Part shown: positions 8,800 to 17,057 of the stretch, in pieces | Position numbering within the stretch: position 1 is the stretch's first letter | Layout: each line of letters opens with the position of its first letter | Assembly: GCF_029278565.1 (NCBI RefSeq) | Contig: NZ_CP119560.1 | Span: 124,001 to 188,000, forward strand | Direction of reading: 5' to 3' | DNA length: 64,000 bases | Source of the DNA: Haloarcula halophila | Lineage (GTDB): Archaea; Halobacteriota; Halobacteria; Halobacteriales; Haloarculaceae | The notes under the pieces: generated by a model | What the model saw: only the letters and a program-made list of their open reading frames with translations | Told to the model about the DNA's origin: nothing | Database searches by the model: none | Made by a program: the position numbers and the translations under genes

Positions 8800-8811
8800 G
8801 TATAGCTATAC
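8800..8811. promoter_or_regulatory. 12-base perfect palindrome GTATAGCTATAC, copy 1
   Basis: GTATAGCTATAC is its own reverse complement. It is followed by CGTAT and lies in the intergenic stretch 110-120 bases upstream of the aldo/keto reductase start. The same 12 bases, again followed by a GTAT element, occur at 43440-43451. A regulator site is possible; no regulator is assigned. Confidence 0.4.
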
Positions 8812-8922
8812 CGTATCACTATTTTGGTACGCCCGTTCGCCGTCGCCGGTGAGAAACCGACCGGGGACGGACCCACAGCGGACACGACCAACTGTTATGC
8901 CTCCGGACCTGTATGATCCGGT

Positions 8923-9807
8923 ATGGAGACGAGACCACTCGGCGACACCGGACACGACAGCAGCGTCATGACCTTCGGTGCGATCGCGCTCAGCTTGCTA
9001 GAACAGGAGGGTGCCAACCAGATGGTCGAACTGGTGTTGGACCACGGCGTCAACCACTTCGACGTGGCACCGGCCTACGGCGACGCGGAGCTGAAACTCG
9101 GACCGAAACTCCGCCAGCACCGCGAGGATATCTTCCTGGGCTGTAAGACACAGGAGCGAGGGTACGAGGGCGCGAAACGGAAACTAGACCGTTCGCTGGA
9201 CCGGCTCGGCGTCGATCACATCGACCTCTATCAGGTCCACGGCCTGGAGTACGACTCGGAACTCGACGAGATCACGGGCGAGGACGGGGCGTTGCGGGCG
9301 TTCCGGGAGGCCAAGGAGACCGGAAAGATCGGCCATATCGGACTCACGAGCCACGGCAACCCCGGGCTGATTCGCGATGCGATCGATCGCATCGACGACC
9401 TGGAGACGCTGATGTTCCCGCTGAACCCGGTGGTCGTCGGAAAAGACGACGCCGAACACGACTACGCCGGAGTGTTACAGGCCGCCGAGGAAGCCGGGAT
9501 CGGGACGCTCGGGATCAAAGCGTTCGCGAAGGGTCGGTGGCCCTCGACCGACGACCTCCCCGAGACCGACCGGCCGTACGCGAACTGGTACGAACCGGTC
9601 GACTCCCCCGAGGAGATCGCCGAACGGTTCGACTTCGCCGCCTCGCGTGGCCTGACAAGCGTCGTCAGCCCCGGCGACCCGAAACTGGTCGCGATGGTCC
9701 TCCAGGCCGCCAGTCAGTACGACGGCATGGACGAGGCGGCCCAGCGCTCGCTCGTCGAACGGCTCCGCCACGACGAGAGCCCGGTGCCGGAACAACTCCA
9801 CCACTGA
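8923..9807 (+). CDS. Aldo/keto reductase family oxidoreductase
   Basis: A 294-residue (alpha/beta)8-barrel NADP-dependent reductase of the aldo/keto reductase superfamily. The catalytic set is visible: Asp and Tyr in FDVAPAYGDAE (about residues 46-56), Lys in LGCKTQ (about 76) and His in YQVHGL (about 106). The group is the one with a GxKTQ-type strand and a long C-terminal part; the substrate is not predictable. A TATA-like TGTTATGC about 30 bases before the ATG suggests a leaderless or near-leaderless transcript independent of the ugp operon. The methyltransferase gene begins three bases after its stop, so the two are very probably co-transcribed. A second, different aldo/keto reductase is at 57246-58079. 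Confidence 0.9.
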   Translation: METRPLGDTGHDSSVMTFGAIALSLLEQEGANQMVELVLDHGVNHFDVAPAYGDAELKLGPKLRQHREDIFLGCKTQERGYEGAKRKLDRSLDRLGVDHIDLYQVHGLEYDSELDEITGEDGALRAFREAKETGKIGHIGLTSHGNPGLIRDAIDRIDDLETLMFPLNPVVVGKDDAEHDYAGVLQAAEEAGIGTLGIKAFAKGRWPSTDDLPETDRPYANWYEPVDSPEEIAERFDFAASRGLTSVVSPGDPKLVAMVLQAASQYDGMDEAAQRSLVERLRHDESPVPEQLHH

Positions 9808-9810
9808 GGG

Positions 9811-10533
9811 ATGGACGTTCCCGAGACGGTCCGGGCGGCGCTGGCGGATGTCTCCGTCGAGGGCACGACGTGTCTGGAAGCCGGCGCCGGCGTCGGAAAC
9901 ACGACGGCCGGGCTGCTCGGGGCCGGTGCACGGCGGGTGTACGCGGTGACCAAAGATCGGGACCACGCCCGGACGGTCCGTGAGCGGGTCGGCCACGCCG
10001 ACGGCAGACTCCACGTCCTTCAGGCCGACCTCAGATCCCTCCCCGTCGATGCCGAGACGGTCGACGTGATCACGGCCCACGGACTCTGTAACGTCCTCCC
10101 ACCGGCCGCCCTCGACGCTGTCGTCACGGAGCTGTCCCGCGTCGCTACCCCGGGCTGTCGGCTCGTGGTCGACGACTACGACCCGCCGCCGGCGGACTCG
10201 GGCGTCAGCACGCTGTTCGGGCTGGAGAACGCAGCTGCGAACGCTACTACCGGGACGCCGGCACTCTCGTTTTACCCGTCCGGGGCGCTCCGACGCTGGT
10301 TCGAAGGTGCCGGCTGGGAGTTCCAGCGCGAGCGGACGCTGCTCGATCCGGTGCCGTGGACACGCTCACATCTGTCGGCACACACGGCGGTGATCGAGGA
10401 GTTGGCTGCCGAAGACGGGTCGGCGCACCTCCGATCGCTCCGCGACAGGGCGAGATCCCTCGTCGAGGGGATCGAACAGGAATCGGTCGGTCGGATGTAC
10501 AGCCTCGCGTTTACCTTTCCGGACGCCGACTGA
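9811..10533 (+). CDS. Class I SAM-dependent methyltransferase
   Basis: A 240-residue Rossmann-fold methyltransferase. Motif I is CLEAGAGVGNTTAGL (about residues 19-33), with an acidic end of strand 2 (YAVTKDRDHA) and a motif II/III-like VDVITAHGLCNVLPP about residues 85-100. No substrate-specific domain is visible, so small molecule, lipid or protein targets are all possible. It directly follows the aldo/keto reductase gene and was probably transcribed with it, but the pairing does not reveal a pathway. A second small methyltransferase sits at 16285-16839 and is not closely similar. Confidence 0.85.
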   Translation: MDVPETVRAALADVSVEGTTCLEAGAGVGNTTAGLLGAGARRVYAVTKDRDHARTVRERVGHADGRLHVLQADLRSLPVDAETVDVITAHGLCNVLPPAALDAVVTELSRVATPGCRLVVDDYDPPPADSGVSTLFGLENAAANATTGTPALSFYPSGALRRWFEGAGWEFQRERTLLDPVPWTRSHLSAHTAVIEELAAEDGSAHLRSLRDRARSLVEGIEQESVGRMYSLAFTFPDAD

Positions 10534-10559
10534 GTTGGGCACTACCACCAGCTACCGTC

Positions 10560-11297
10560 TCACTCGACAACGACGGCGTCCTGCAACCGTGCGACAGCAG
10601 TCAGGACCGGGAACGTCCAGGGTTGGTCGGCGTAGAGGTGGACACAGAGCGAGCGGCCGTCGATCGGCGACGGGGAGATCCGCCCGTGGACGACGGACTG
10701 CCGGTCCCGGATAATCTCGTCGAGTCGAGTTTCGAACTCCGCCTTGTACCAGTCCTGGATGAGCACGTCGTCGAGTCCCTCGACGATCTCTTTGATCGCA
10801 CTGTCGGCTGTCGCGAGCGCGGTGGCTTCCTCGGCGAGTACGTCCGCGTAGGCAGTCCGGTCGTCGATCGTCCGATCGATTGCGGTCAGAAGCGCAGACC
10901 GTTGCTGGGGAGTGATCGTGTTCGTGGGCGAGTCGACGACTGCTGCGGCGGGATCTCCGAGTTCGGCGAGCATGTGTTGCGACAGCGACTCGTCGTAGAC
11001 CGCCTCGTAGTGTGGAACGCTCATCACAGTCGATTCGAAGGTCTCACACAGTCGCTCGACTTGGTCGGGCTGACTGTCGAGACCGACGACGGACCGCTGA
11101 CGCTTCGACGGCGACACTGTGACGGGACGGAGGTCGGCCACCGCCGTCCTGAACGCTTCGAAGGCCGACCGCTCGGCCGCGATCTCCTCGCGTTCCCGGG
11201 CGACTCTGCCTTGTGCGTCGGATATGGGCTCTCTAACGTGGTGTCTGAAGACCCTGAGATACTGTCGTGGGCCGTCAGGGAGGGTGGTTTCGGCCAT
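10560..11297 (-). CDS. Haloarchaeal DUF7260-type protein of unknown function
   Basis: About 245 residues, mostly helical, with long charged stretches (EREEIAAERSAFEAFRTAVADL) suggesting coiled coil. It shares a conserved centre with the gene at 38420: ESTVMSVPHYEAVYDESL here versus EETVMAVPHYETVYGESL there, with the same helical flanks and a C-terminal end that aligns (DGRSLCVHLY versus DADSLVGFLY). From memory this is the haloarchaeal DUF7260 family; no function is known. I chose the ATG at 11295-11297, since an AT-rich TATA-like stretch lies about 25-30 bases upstream; an in-frame ATG at 11318 would add seven residues. It ends 27 bases from the convergent methyltransferase. Confidence 0.7.
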   Translation of the reverse strand: MAETTLPDGPRQYLRVFRHHVREPISDAQGRVAREREEIAAERSAFEAFRTAVADLRPVTVSPSKRQRSVVGLDSQPDQVERLCETFESTVMSVPHYEAVYDESLSQHMLAELGDPAAAVVDSPTNTITPQQRSALLTAIDRTIDDRTAYADVLAEEATALATADSAIKEIVEGLDDVLIQDWYKAEFETRLDEIIRDRQSVVHGRISPSPIDGRSLCVHLYADQPWTFPVLTAVARLQDAVVVE

Positions 11298-11474
11298 GTC
11301 TATGTTATGGATTACCATGTAACTAAAATGTTTGTTTTACATATCTCCCGATCTCGGAATATATCGGGAACATACGAAATAATGTATGGTAAAAACAACT
11401 GAAAAAATTTGATACGGTGTCGATCCGCGGCCGTCGTCCTCATGGTATTTCAACGTGCGAATCCAAGACTCTCT

Positions 11475-12827
11475 ATGACCGACGACCGTACCCGACGCCG
11501 ATACCTGGCCACGTTGGCTGGTGTGGCGACGGTCGGTATGGCGGGGTGTACGACCGACTCTGGCGGCGAGACACCGACGGGGACACAGACCGATCCCGAT
11601 ACCGGGACGGGACAGACGGCGACGACGGCGTCGACAGAGCTACCCGACGCCGTGGGGCTCGACCCGCTGACGACAGCGCTCTCGGCACCGCTGGATGTCG
11701 TCTTCCCGTCGGACATCGACGCTCGGTATATCGCCCAACAGGAGGGTATCGTCGCCAGACACGGTCCCGACGGCCTCGCGTCGACGCCGTTCCTGGACCT
11801 CCGGGACGCCGTAACCACCGGCGGGGAGAAGGGGGTGCTCGGACTGGCGCTCCATCCCGAATTCGAACAGAACCGTCGGTTCTACGTCCGCTACAGCGCC
11901 CCAGGCCGACCGGGGCTCCCCTCGGGATACAGCCACACGTTCGTCCTCAGCGAATTCCGGGCGACTGACGACGGGACGCGGGCCAGACGCGACTCCGAAC
12001 GCACTCTTTTGGAGATCCACCAGCCACAGAGTAACCACAACGCCGGCTCGATCGCGTTCGGCCCCGATGGGTACCTCTACGTCGGCGTCGGCGACGGCGG
12101 AGCCGGCGGGGACCAGGGACGCGGTCACGTCGAGGACTGGTACGACGGCGTCGGCGGCGGCAACGGCCAGGACGTCACGGAGAACCTGCTGGGAAGCATC
12201 CTCAGGATCGACGTGGACAACCACGACGATGGGCGGGCGTATGCGATCCCCAAAGAGAACCCGCTTGTCGGCCGGACGGGACTCGACGAACAGTACGCCT
12301 GGGGACTCCGCAATCCGTGGCGGTTCTCCTTCGACGGCTCGGAGTTCTTCGTCGGTGACGTCGGGCAGGGTCGCTTCGAGGAGGTCGACCTCGTCGAGCG
12401 GGGCGGCAACTACGGCTGGAACGTCCGCGAGGGGACCCACTGTTACCAGGCCTCGGAGTGTCCCGATCGGACGCCAGATTCGGTCCGTGGCGGCGAACCT
12501 CTCCGGGACCCGATCGTCGAGTACCCACACGAGGGCGCGCCCGTCAGCGGTCTCTCCGTCATCGGCGGCTACGTCTATCGGGGTGACGCGCTCCCGAGCC
12601 TCGACGGGCGGTACGTCTTCGGCGACTACGTCGCGCAGGGGCGACTGTTCGTGGCGAGCCGACCCGCTGCGGGACGGCAGTGGCCGACGACGACCCTCCC
12701 GGTGAGGGAGGAAGATACCGGAAAACTCGCCCAGGTTCGATCGTTCGGGCGTGACGCGGACGGCGAACTCTACGTGGTGACAAACGGGGAGTCCGACGCC
12801 GGACTCCACCGGATCGTCCCGGCCTGA
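11475..12827 (+). CDS. PQQ-dependent sugar dehydrogenase-like lipoprotein (glucose/sorbosone dehydrogenase family)
   Basis: Predicted cell-surface beta-propeller dehydrogenase of the soluble aldose dehydrogenase (YliI/Gdh) family, 450 residues. The signal is RRRYLATL followed by MAGC, a Tat-type lipobox ending at about Cys 25, then a Thr/Gly/Asp-rich linker. The mature part has the family's repeated blade motifs: GVLGLALHPEF, the metal- and cofactor-region GSIAFGPDGYLYVGVGDGG, and YAWGLRNPWRFSFD. These are the family marks from memory; actual PQQ binding is not shown. The frame is open 22 residues further upstream, but the ATG at 11475 starts directly at the Tat signal. It converges with the peptidase gene at 12828 with no spacer. 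Confidence 0.88.
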   Translation: MTDDRTRRRYLATLAGVATVGMAGCTTDSGGETPTGTQTDPDTGTGQTATTASTELPDAVGLDPLTTALSAPLDVVFPSDIDARYIAQQEGIVARHGPDGLASTPFLDLRDAVTTGGEKGVLGLALHPEFEQNRRFYVRYSAPGRPGLPSGYSHTFVLSEFRATDDGTRARRDSERTLLEIHQPQSNHNAGSIAFGPDGYLYVGVGDGGAGGDQGRGHVEDWYDGVGGGNGQDVTENLLGSILRIDVDNHDDGRAYAIPKENPLVGRTGLDEQYAWGLRNPWRFSFDGSEFFVGDVGQGRFEEVDLVERGGNYGWNVREGTHCYQASECPDRTPDSVRGGEPLRDPIVEYPHEGAPVSGLSVIGGYVYRGDALPSLDGRYVFGDYVAQGRLFVASRPAAGRQWPTTTLPVREEDTGKLAQVRSFGRDADGELYVVTNGESDAGLHRIVPA

Positions 12828-14156
12828 TCAGTCGTCGTACGGCCAGTCACCGGTCAGTCGCATCCCCGTGGCCTTCCCCTCGGCCTCCAGGCGTCGGGCG
12901 ACTTCCTTGGGGTCTCGATGGCTCGGCTCGAACCCCTCACTGGCGAAGGCGACGGCCAGTTCCGTCAGAACGACTGCCTGTTCGCGCAGCGTTCGCACGT
13001 CCAGTTTCTCCAGGGTGTCGGCGTGGGTGTGTGCCCAGCCCCGCCCAGCGTCGGCGGTCTCGCTCATGACGTGACAGCCGGGCACTCCCCACTGGACGAA
13101 CGGCCAGTGATCGCTGTGTGGCCCCTGTCGGGGCGTCGTCGCGGTGGCGTGATCGAGGCGATCGGACACCTCGTCGACGGCTTCCTTGATCGCCGCGAAG
13201 TCGTGGGTGTGAAACTCCAGGGTGCGCTCGCGAACGACGCCGTCGAAGTTGAGGACGGCGTCGACTGTATCCAGGTCCCGCTTCGCTGCCAGCCGCTCGG
13301 AGCCGACCAGTCCGACCTCTTCGGCCCCGAAGGCGACGAACTCGACGCGTCGGTCTAGTTCCCCCTCGCGGGCGGCCAGCGCGCGGGCGACCTCGACAAG
13401 CATCGCCGTCCCGGCGCCGTTGTCCAGCGCGCCCTCGGCGATGTCGTGTGCATCGACGTGGCTCGTCACCAGTACCGTCCCCTCGGTCTCCGGGCCGAGT
13501 TCGGCGTGGACGTTCCGGCTCGTGGCCGCCGGCGTCTCACAGTCGACGCTGACGGCGACCGGCTCGCCGTCGTACCGACGGGAGAGGCGAGCGCCGGTCT
13601 CGCGGGCGACGCCGACCGCCGGGATCGCACCGAGCGGATCGGTCTGGGTCCCGACGCTCCCCGTCGGCGGAACCATCCCCTCGACGTGGTTGCGGTAGAC
13701 GAACCCGGCCGCGCCGGCGTCGACGGCGCGGTAGTACTTCTCCCGACGGTGGATGAACCGGTCGTACCAGTCGGGCACGTCCGAGCGGACCATGACGATC
13801 TTGCCCGCACAGTCCGTCTGTTCGAACTCCTCCGGCAGCCCGTAGCCCAGGTCGATCAGTTCCCCGCTGGCGTCGCCGGCCGGCGATCGGGGTAACGCGA
13901 TGACCTCGTGGTCGGCCGTCGCGACTGGCTCGCCGTCGGCCGAGACCCCGCTGTCGCCCCGCTCCCAGCCCTGTATGTCGAACGGTTCCAACCGGACGGT
14001 CTCTGCGTATTCGGCCAGTGCGTCCCGGGTCGCCTCGGCGGCGGCCCGTTCGCCGTCGCTACCGGCCATCCGGTTCCCGATGTCGACGAGGCGCTCTAAG
14101 TGCGACCAACCCACGTCGCTCGTGATCGTCTCGCCGATCCAGGCGGTGTCCGTCAT
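12828..14156 (-). CDS. M28 family zinc metallopeptidase (aminopeptidase)
   Basis: A 442-residue di-zinc peptidase with a protease-associated (PA) insert at about residues 110-205 and the M28 core after it. The metal ligands are visible: TSHVDAHD (His 233 and following Asp), ALDNGAGTAML (Asp 245), FGAEEVGLVGSE (Glu-Glu 279-280), NFDG and HSDHWPF. This complete set predicts an active enzyme. No export signal is present, so it is probably cytoplasmic. The frame remains open upstream to 14390, but the ATG at 14154-14156 starts a typical acidic protein (MTDTAWIGETI), while the upstream extension is arginine- and cysteine-rich and unlike the family. Confidence 0.92.
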   Translation of the reverse strand: MTDTAWIGETITSDVGWSHLERLVDIGNRMAGSDGERAAAEATRDALAEYAETVRLEPFDIQGWERGDSGVSADGEPVATADHEVIALPRSPAGDASGELIDLGYGLPEEFEQTDCAGKIVMVRSDVPDWYDRFIHRREKYYRAVDAGAAGFVYRNHVEGMVPPTGSVGTQTDPLGAIPAVGVARETGARLSRRYDGEPVAVSVDCETPAATSRNVHAELGPETEGTVLVTSHVDAHDIAEGALDNGAGTAMLVEVARALAAREGELDRRVEFVAFGAEEVGLVGSERLAAKRDLDTVDAVLNFDGVVRERTLEFHTHDFAAIKEAVDEVSDRLDHATATTPRQGPHSDHWPFVQWGVPGCHVMSETADAGRGWAHTHADTLEKLDVRTLREQAVVLTELAVAFASEGFEPSHRDPKEVARRLEAEGKATGMRLTGDWPYDD

Positions 14157-14347
14157 GGACCCACGTGCGTCCCCGGTCGGTTTGAAACCACTGGACGGGA
14201 CAATCCGTTGCTCGGCGGCGCATATCGCGGACCGCTCGACGACGCCTCCAGGGAGTCGTCTCCGAACTGGATCGACCACCACATCGGGGAGTCCGATCGG
14301 ACGGTCCCGACCACAGGTTACAGGGGGCAAGCCACCACAGATGAGGT

Positions 14348-14479
14348 ATGACCGACGCGTCCGACCCCGAGGAATCCGATGGACTCCCACGCTACCTGAA
14401 GGTCATCATCGCCGTCGCGGCCCTCGTCATCCTGTTCGTCCTCGTGATCGACCTCCTGACGTTCGCGAGCGCCCTGTAA
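14348..14479 (+). CDS. Small single-span membrane protein (43 residues)
   Basis: A very short gene: an acidic N-terminus (MTDASDPEESDGLPRY), then one strongly hydrophobic helix (VIIAVAALVILFVLVIDLL), ending FASAL. The charge pattern and codon use are like those of real haloarchaeal small membrane proteins. Only 11 bases separate it from the next small gene, so the two may be translated from one message. Function unknown. Confidence 0.65.
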   Translation: MTDASDPEESDGLPRYLKVIIAVAALVILFVLVIDLLTFASAL

Positions 14480-14490
14480 CTGGTCGACGG

Positions 14491-14655
14491 ATGACCACCT
14501 ATCGCATCGTCGAGACCGGAACGCGCCTCAACGGGCTCGAACTGGACCTGCATCTGTTGTTGGGCACCTGGACCGTCCGCGACCGGGACGGCGAGACGTG
14601 GCACGTCCGGACCAGGGAGGGCGACGAGCTGACCGTTACGCCAGTCCCGGACTGA
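14491..14655 (+). CDS. Small conserved-looking protein (54 residues), function unknown
   Basis: A 54-residue beta-rich acidic protein starting MTTYRIVETGTRLNG and ending ELTVTPVPD. It shows alternating hydrophobic and charged residues (TWTVRDRDGETWHVRTREGD) suggestive of a small beta sheet. The ATG at 14491 lies 11 bases after the preceding small membrane protein. The frame is open far upstream across other features, but only this part has protein-like composition. I do not recognise the family. Confidence 0.6.
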   Translation: MTTYRIVETGTRLNGLELDLHLLLGTWTVRDRDGETWHVRTREGDELTVTPVPD

Positions 14656-14707
14656 GCGTTCCCGACCGAAGCAGCTTTGTGACATACGCCCAAACCTGGT
14701 ACCAGCG

Positions 14708-15145
14708 ATGCTCCCAATCGATCCGACGACTATCGACCCGGCAGATATCGGCGAGAAGCGGACGACACTGGAGATGGACCACGAGGAAGCCGTCGAACAC
14801 GTCCGCGAGACGTTCGCGGACGCCGGATTCGGGTTCCCGGCCGAGTTCTCCCCGTCGGAGCTACTCAACGAGAAAGTCGACGCCGACCGTGCCCCCTACT
14901 ACGTCCTGGGCGCGTGTAACCCGGCGGTCGCCGACCGGGCCCTGGACGCTTCCGACAACCGGCTCGGCGGGCTCTTCCCCTGTAACGTCGTCGTCTGGCA
15001 GGAGGAACCCGGTCTCCAGACGGTCTATCACGTCAGCATCATGCGCCTCGCCCGGTTGACCGGGATGGCTCCGGACGACGACGAGATGGCCGACATCATC
15101 GACCAGACCGGCGAACTCGTCGAGGAAGCGTACGAGAACCTCTAG
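14708..15145 (+). CDS. DUF302 family protein
   Basis: A 145-residue protein of the DUF302 family. Characteristic parts are a strand-helix start (RTTLEMDHEEAVEHVRETFADAGF), the segment YYVLGACNPAVADRALD and LGGLFPCNVVVWQEE, with Cys in both. No enzymatic role has been established for this family as far as I know; DUF302 proteins often neighbour thiol, sulfur or redox genes. Here the convergent neighbour is a thioredoxin whose gene ends one base away, consistent with but not proof of a redox link. Confidence 0.85.
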   Translation: MLPIDPTTIDPADIGEKRTTLEMDHEEAVEHVRETFADAGFGFPAEFSPSELLNEKVDADRAPYYVLGACNPAVADRALDASDNRLGGLFPCNVVVWQEEPGLQTVYHVSIMRLARLTGMAPDDDEMADIIDQTGELVEEAYENL

Positions 15146-15146
15146 A

Positions 15147-15551
15147 TCAGGAGCTGTACTGCTCGATCTTGGCGACGAGTTCGTCCTTCTGCTGGACCCC
15201 GACAAGCTGCTCGACCGACTCGCCGTCGGCGAACAGGACCAGTGTCGGGACCCCCCGGACGCCGTACTCGCCGGCGAGTTGCTGGTTCGCGTCGACGTCG
15301 ATCTTCGCGACCGCCGCCGGAGTCTCCGCTGCGATCTCCTCGACGACCGGCGCGATCATCTGACACGGGCCACACCAGTCGGCGTAGAAATCAGCTACCA
15401 CGACGTCGTAACGCTCGACGGCCTCGGAGAGATCCGCGCTCGAACCGATCCGGATCGGATCGGCAGGGCTGTGCGTTCCGGTATCACCGTTGGACTGCAG
15501 GTTCTCGATCTTCTGTTCCCTGAGTTCTTCGATGGTGTCGTTGTCGCTCAT
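15147..15551 (-). CDS. trxA: Thioredoxin
   Basis: A 134-residue thioredoxin. The active site FYADWCGPCQMIAP is canonical (WCGPC), followed by PVVEEIAAE, the cis-Pro loop GVRGVPTLVLF and the C-terminal helix. An N-terminal helix of about 35 residues (MSDNDTIEELREQKIENL) precedes the fold, common in haloarchaeal thioredoxins. The ATG at 15549-15551 is chosen. A TATA-like TTAAGC stretch lies about 25 bases upstream, fitting a leaderless message; the upstream in-frame codons to 15602 are basic and unlike the protein. It would reduce disulfides in the cytoplasm. The next gene upstream encodes a small regulator with two cysteines near its N-terminus. Confidence 0.95.
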   Translation of the reverse strand: MSDNDTIEELREQKIENLQSNGDTGTHSPADPIRIGSSADLSEAVERYDVVVADFYADWCGPCQMIAPVVEEIAAETPAAVAKIDVDANQQLAGEYGVRGVPTLVLFADGESVEQLVGVQQKDELVAKIEQYSS

Positions 15552-15736
15552 CGTCGGAACTAGGTGATACACACGCTTAACTGTTTTGCGATATTTGTAC
15601 AATACACACTACTAGAACGCGTCCGGACAGCGTTGTGTACCGGCCTCACTGGACTGTCGGGGACGCCCTCACGCGACGCGCCGACGTTCGAAGAAAGGTG
15701 ACCTGTCTACGGGTCTGGCGCTCGTTGGGGTGGGTA

Positions 15737-16132
15737 CTATTCTGTGGGGACAGACTGTGGCTGGTCGTATTTCTCGCGGAACTCCCGGATCAGTTGCCCC
15801 ATCTTCGCGTACCAGTCGTTGAGCATCCGCTGCATGTCCTCGGCCATCTCGTCGGGGTCGGTCGGATGGTAGACGTGGTAGTAGCCGCCGTGGTCGTAGT
15901 TGACCTGCTCTTTCTGGATAAACCCCGCGTCGAGCAGTCGTTGGACGGACCGATAGGCGGTCGAGTGGTCCCGGTCGACTGCTTCCGCGATCTCCTCGAC
16001 AGTCATCGAACCACCCGCAGCCGTGATGTGCCCGAAGACCTCCCGGTCTAACTGCTTTAGTCCGTGGAAACACTCCAACAACCCTTCACAGTCCATATCC
16101 TGCTGGAGGTACTCACTCATCGAATCTGGCAT
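15737..16132 (-). CDS. Winged-helix transcriptional regulator (TrmB/MarR-like)
   Basis: A 131-residue DNA-binding protein. After a short N-terminal segment with two cysteines (DMDCEGLLECFHGLK, about residues 12-26) comes a winged helix-turn-helix: MTVEEIAEAVDRDHSTAYRS as the helix-turn-helix and LLDAGFIQKEQV as the start of the wing, then a C-terminal helix that could dimerise. The pattern is that of TrmB-like haloarchaeal regulators. The paired cysteines and histidine before the HTH could bind metal or sense redox state; that is inference. An upstream ATG only four codons before MSEYLQ is included. Thioredoxin downstream and a methyltransferase upstream on the same strand are candidate targets. 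Confidence 0.85.
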   Translation of the reverse strand: MPDSMSEYLQQDMDCEGLLECFHGLKQLDREVFGHITAAGGSMTVEEIAEAVDRDHSTAYRSVQRLLDAGFIQKEQVNYDHGGYYHVYHPTDPDEMAEDMQRMLNDWYAKMGQLIREFREKYDQPQSVPTE

Positions 16133-16284
16133 GTGTAACTGATCGTACTTCTCTGGCGAGTATAAGTGTGTGGATCTTCTGCATTACTACCCTATCGCCG
16201 CTGACGGGGCCGTTCGGCCCGTCTCTGACGGTGTGTGGTCCGTAACCGAGTCCCGCGTGGCTAACAGCGACAGAGCGGGCCGGC

Positions 16285-16839
16285 TCAACTGGTCGCGACG
16301 ACGACGAAGGTGTCGGGCCGTTCCACGCTGTGGTCGACGGTAAAGCCCGCCGCCTGGAATTTCTCGACTGCCGCCGCGGCGTCGTAGCGCTCGTCCAGGG
16401 GCGGTCCCGGCTCACCGGTCCCTTCCGCCGTCCAGTCGACCGTGACGACACGGCCGCCGTCGGCCGTCACACGGTCGAGTTCCCGCAGACTCTCCGGGGT
16501 CGCGAACTCGTGGAAGGTCATCGTCGAGAACGCGGCGTCGAGTTCCCCGTCGGCGAACGGGAGCGAGGCGATGTCGCTGGTCACCGGGTCGACGTTCTCC
16601 GGCATCCCCTTCGACCGGTAGTAGTCGTGCATCTCCGCCTGGACGTCGACCGCGTAGACGCTCCCGACGAACGGCGCGACCTCGTCCGTGTAGAACCCGG
16701 TTCCGCTCCCCAGGTCCGCGACGACTGCCTCCCGGTCGACTGCCATGTGACCGAGCAGTTCGTCCCGTGAACAGTACCGGAACCGCGAGAGGTCTTCGAG
16801 GTCGGCGGCCCGCTCCGCGTCGAACGTGTGAAACCCCAT
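16285..16839 (-). CDS. Class I SAM-dependent methyltransferase (UbiE-like)
   Basis: A 184-residue methyltransferase. Motif I VVADLGSGTGFYTDEV lies near residues 39-54, the acidic strand 2 end is YAVDVQAEMHD, and motif II/III is LDAAFSTMTFHEFATP near 108-123. It resembles UbiE-type enzymes, and similar haloarchaeal proteins of this size are common. The substrate is unknown. Its ATG overlaps the stop codon of a 26-codon upstream frame (TGATG), so it may be the second cistron of a message. The regulator at 15737 lies 150 bases downstream on the same strand. Confidence 0.88.
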   Translation of the reverse strand: MGFHTFDAERAADLEDLSRFRYCSRDELLGHMAVDREAVVADLGSGTGFYTDEVAPFVGSVYAVDVQAEMHDYYRSKGMPENVDPVTSDIASLPFADGELDAAFSTMTFHEFATPESLRELDRVTADGGRVVTVDWTAEGTGEPGPPLDERYDAAAAVEKFQAAGFTVDHSVERPDTFVVVATS

Positions 16840-16919
16840 CAGTCGGACGCTCCCGCGGTTGCGACGGCGTTTTGGTCCGTCCGGCCGTCGGCGTTAGCGA
16901 CGCCTGCGAGTGCTGTCAT
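16839..16919 (-). CDS. Possible 26-codon leader ORF overlapping the methyltransferase start
   Basis: A short frame encoding MTALAGVANADGRTDQNA and a few more residues whose TGA overlaps the ATG of the methyltransferase (TGATG). The overlap is the coupled-translation arrangement, but the peptide has no recognisable feature and could be chance. Confidence 0.25.
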   Translation of the reverse strand: MTALAGVANADGRTDQNAVATAGASD

Positions 16920-17057
16920 CGTACGTCCCTAGCGGTGCCAGAGGGCCAAGAAGATTCAGGTAGCGGTTGGTCGAGAGTCGACGGGGGACCGGCCCGCTTC
17001 CGCCCCGGCAGTCGGTACCCATTCGTATCCCGACCGCGTTGGCTGGGGTACAGACAG

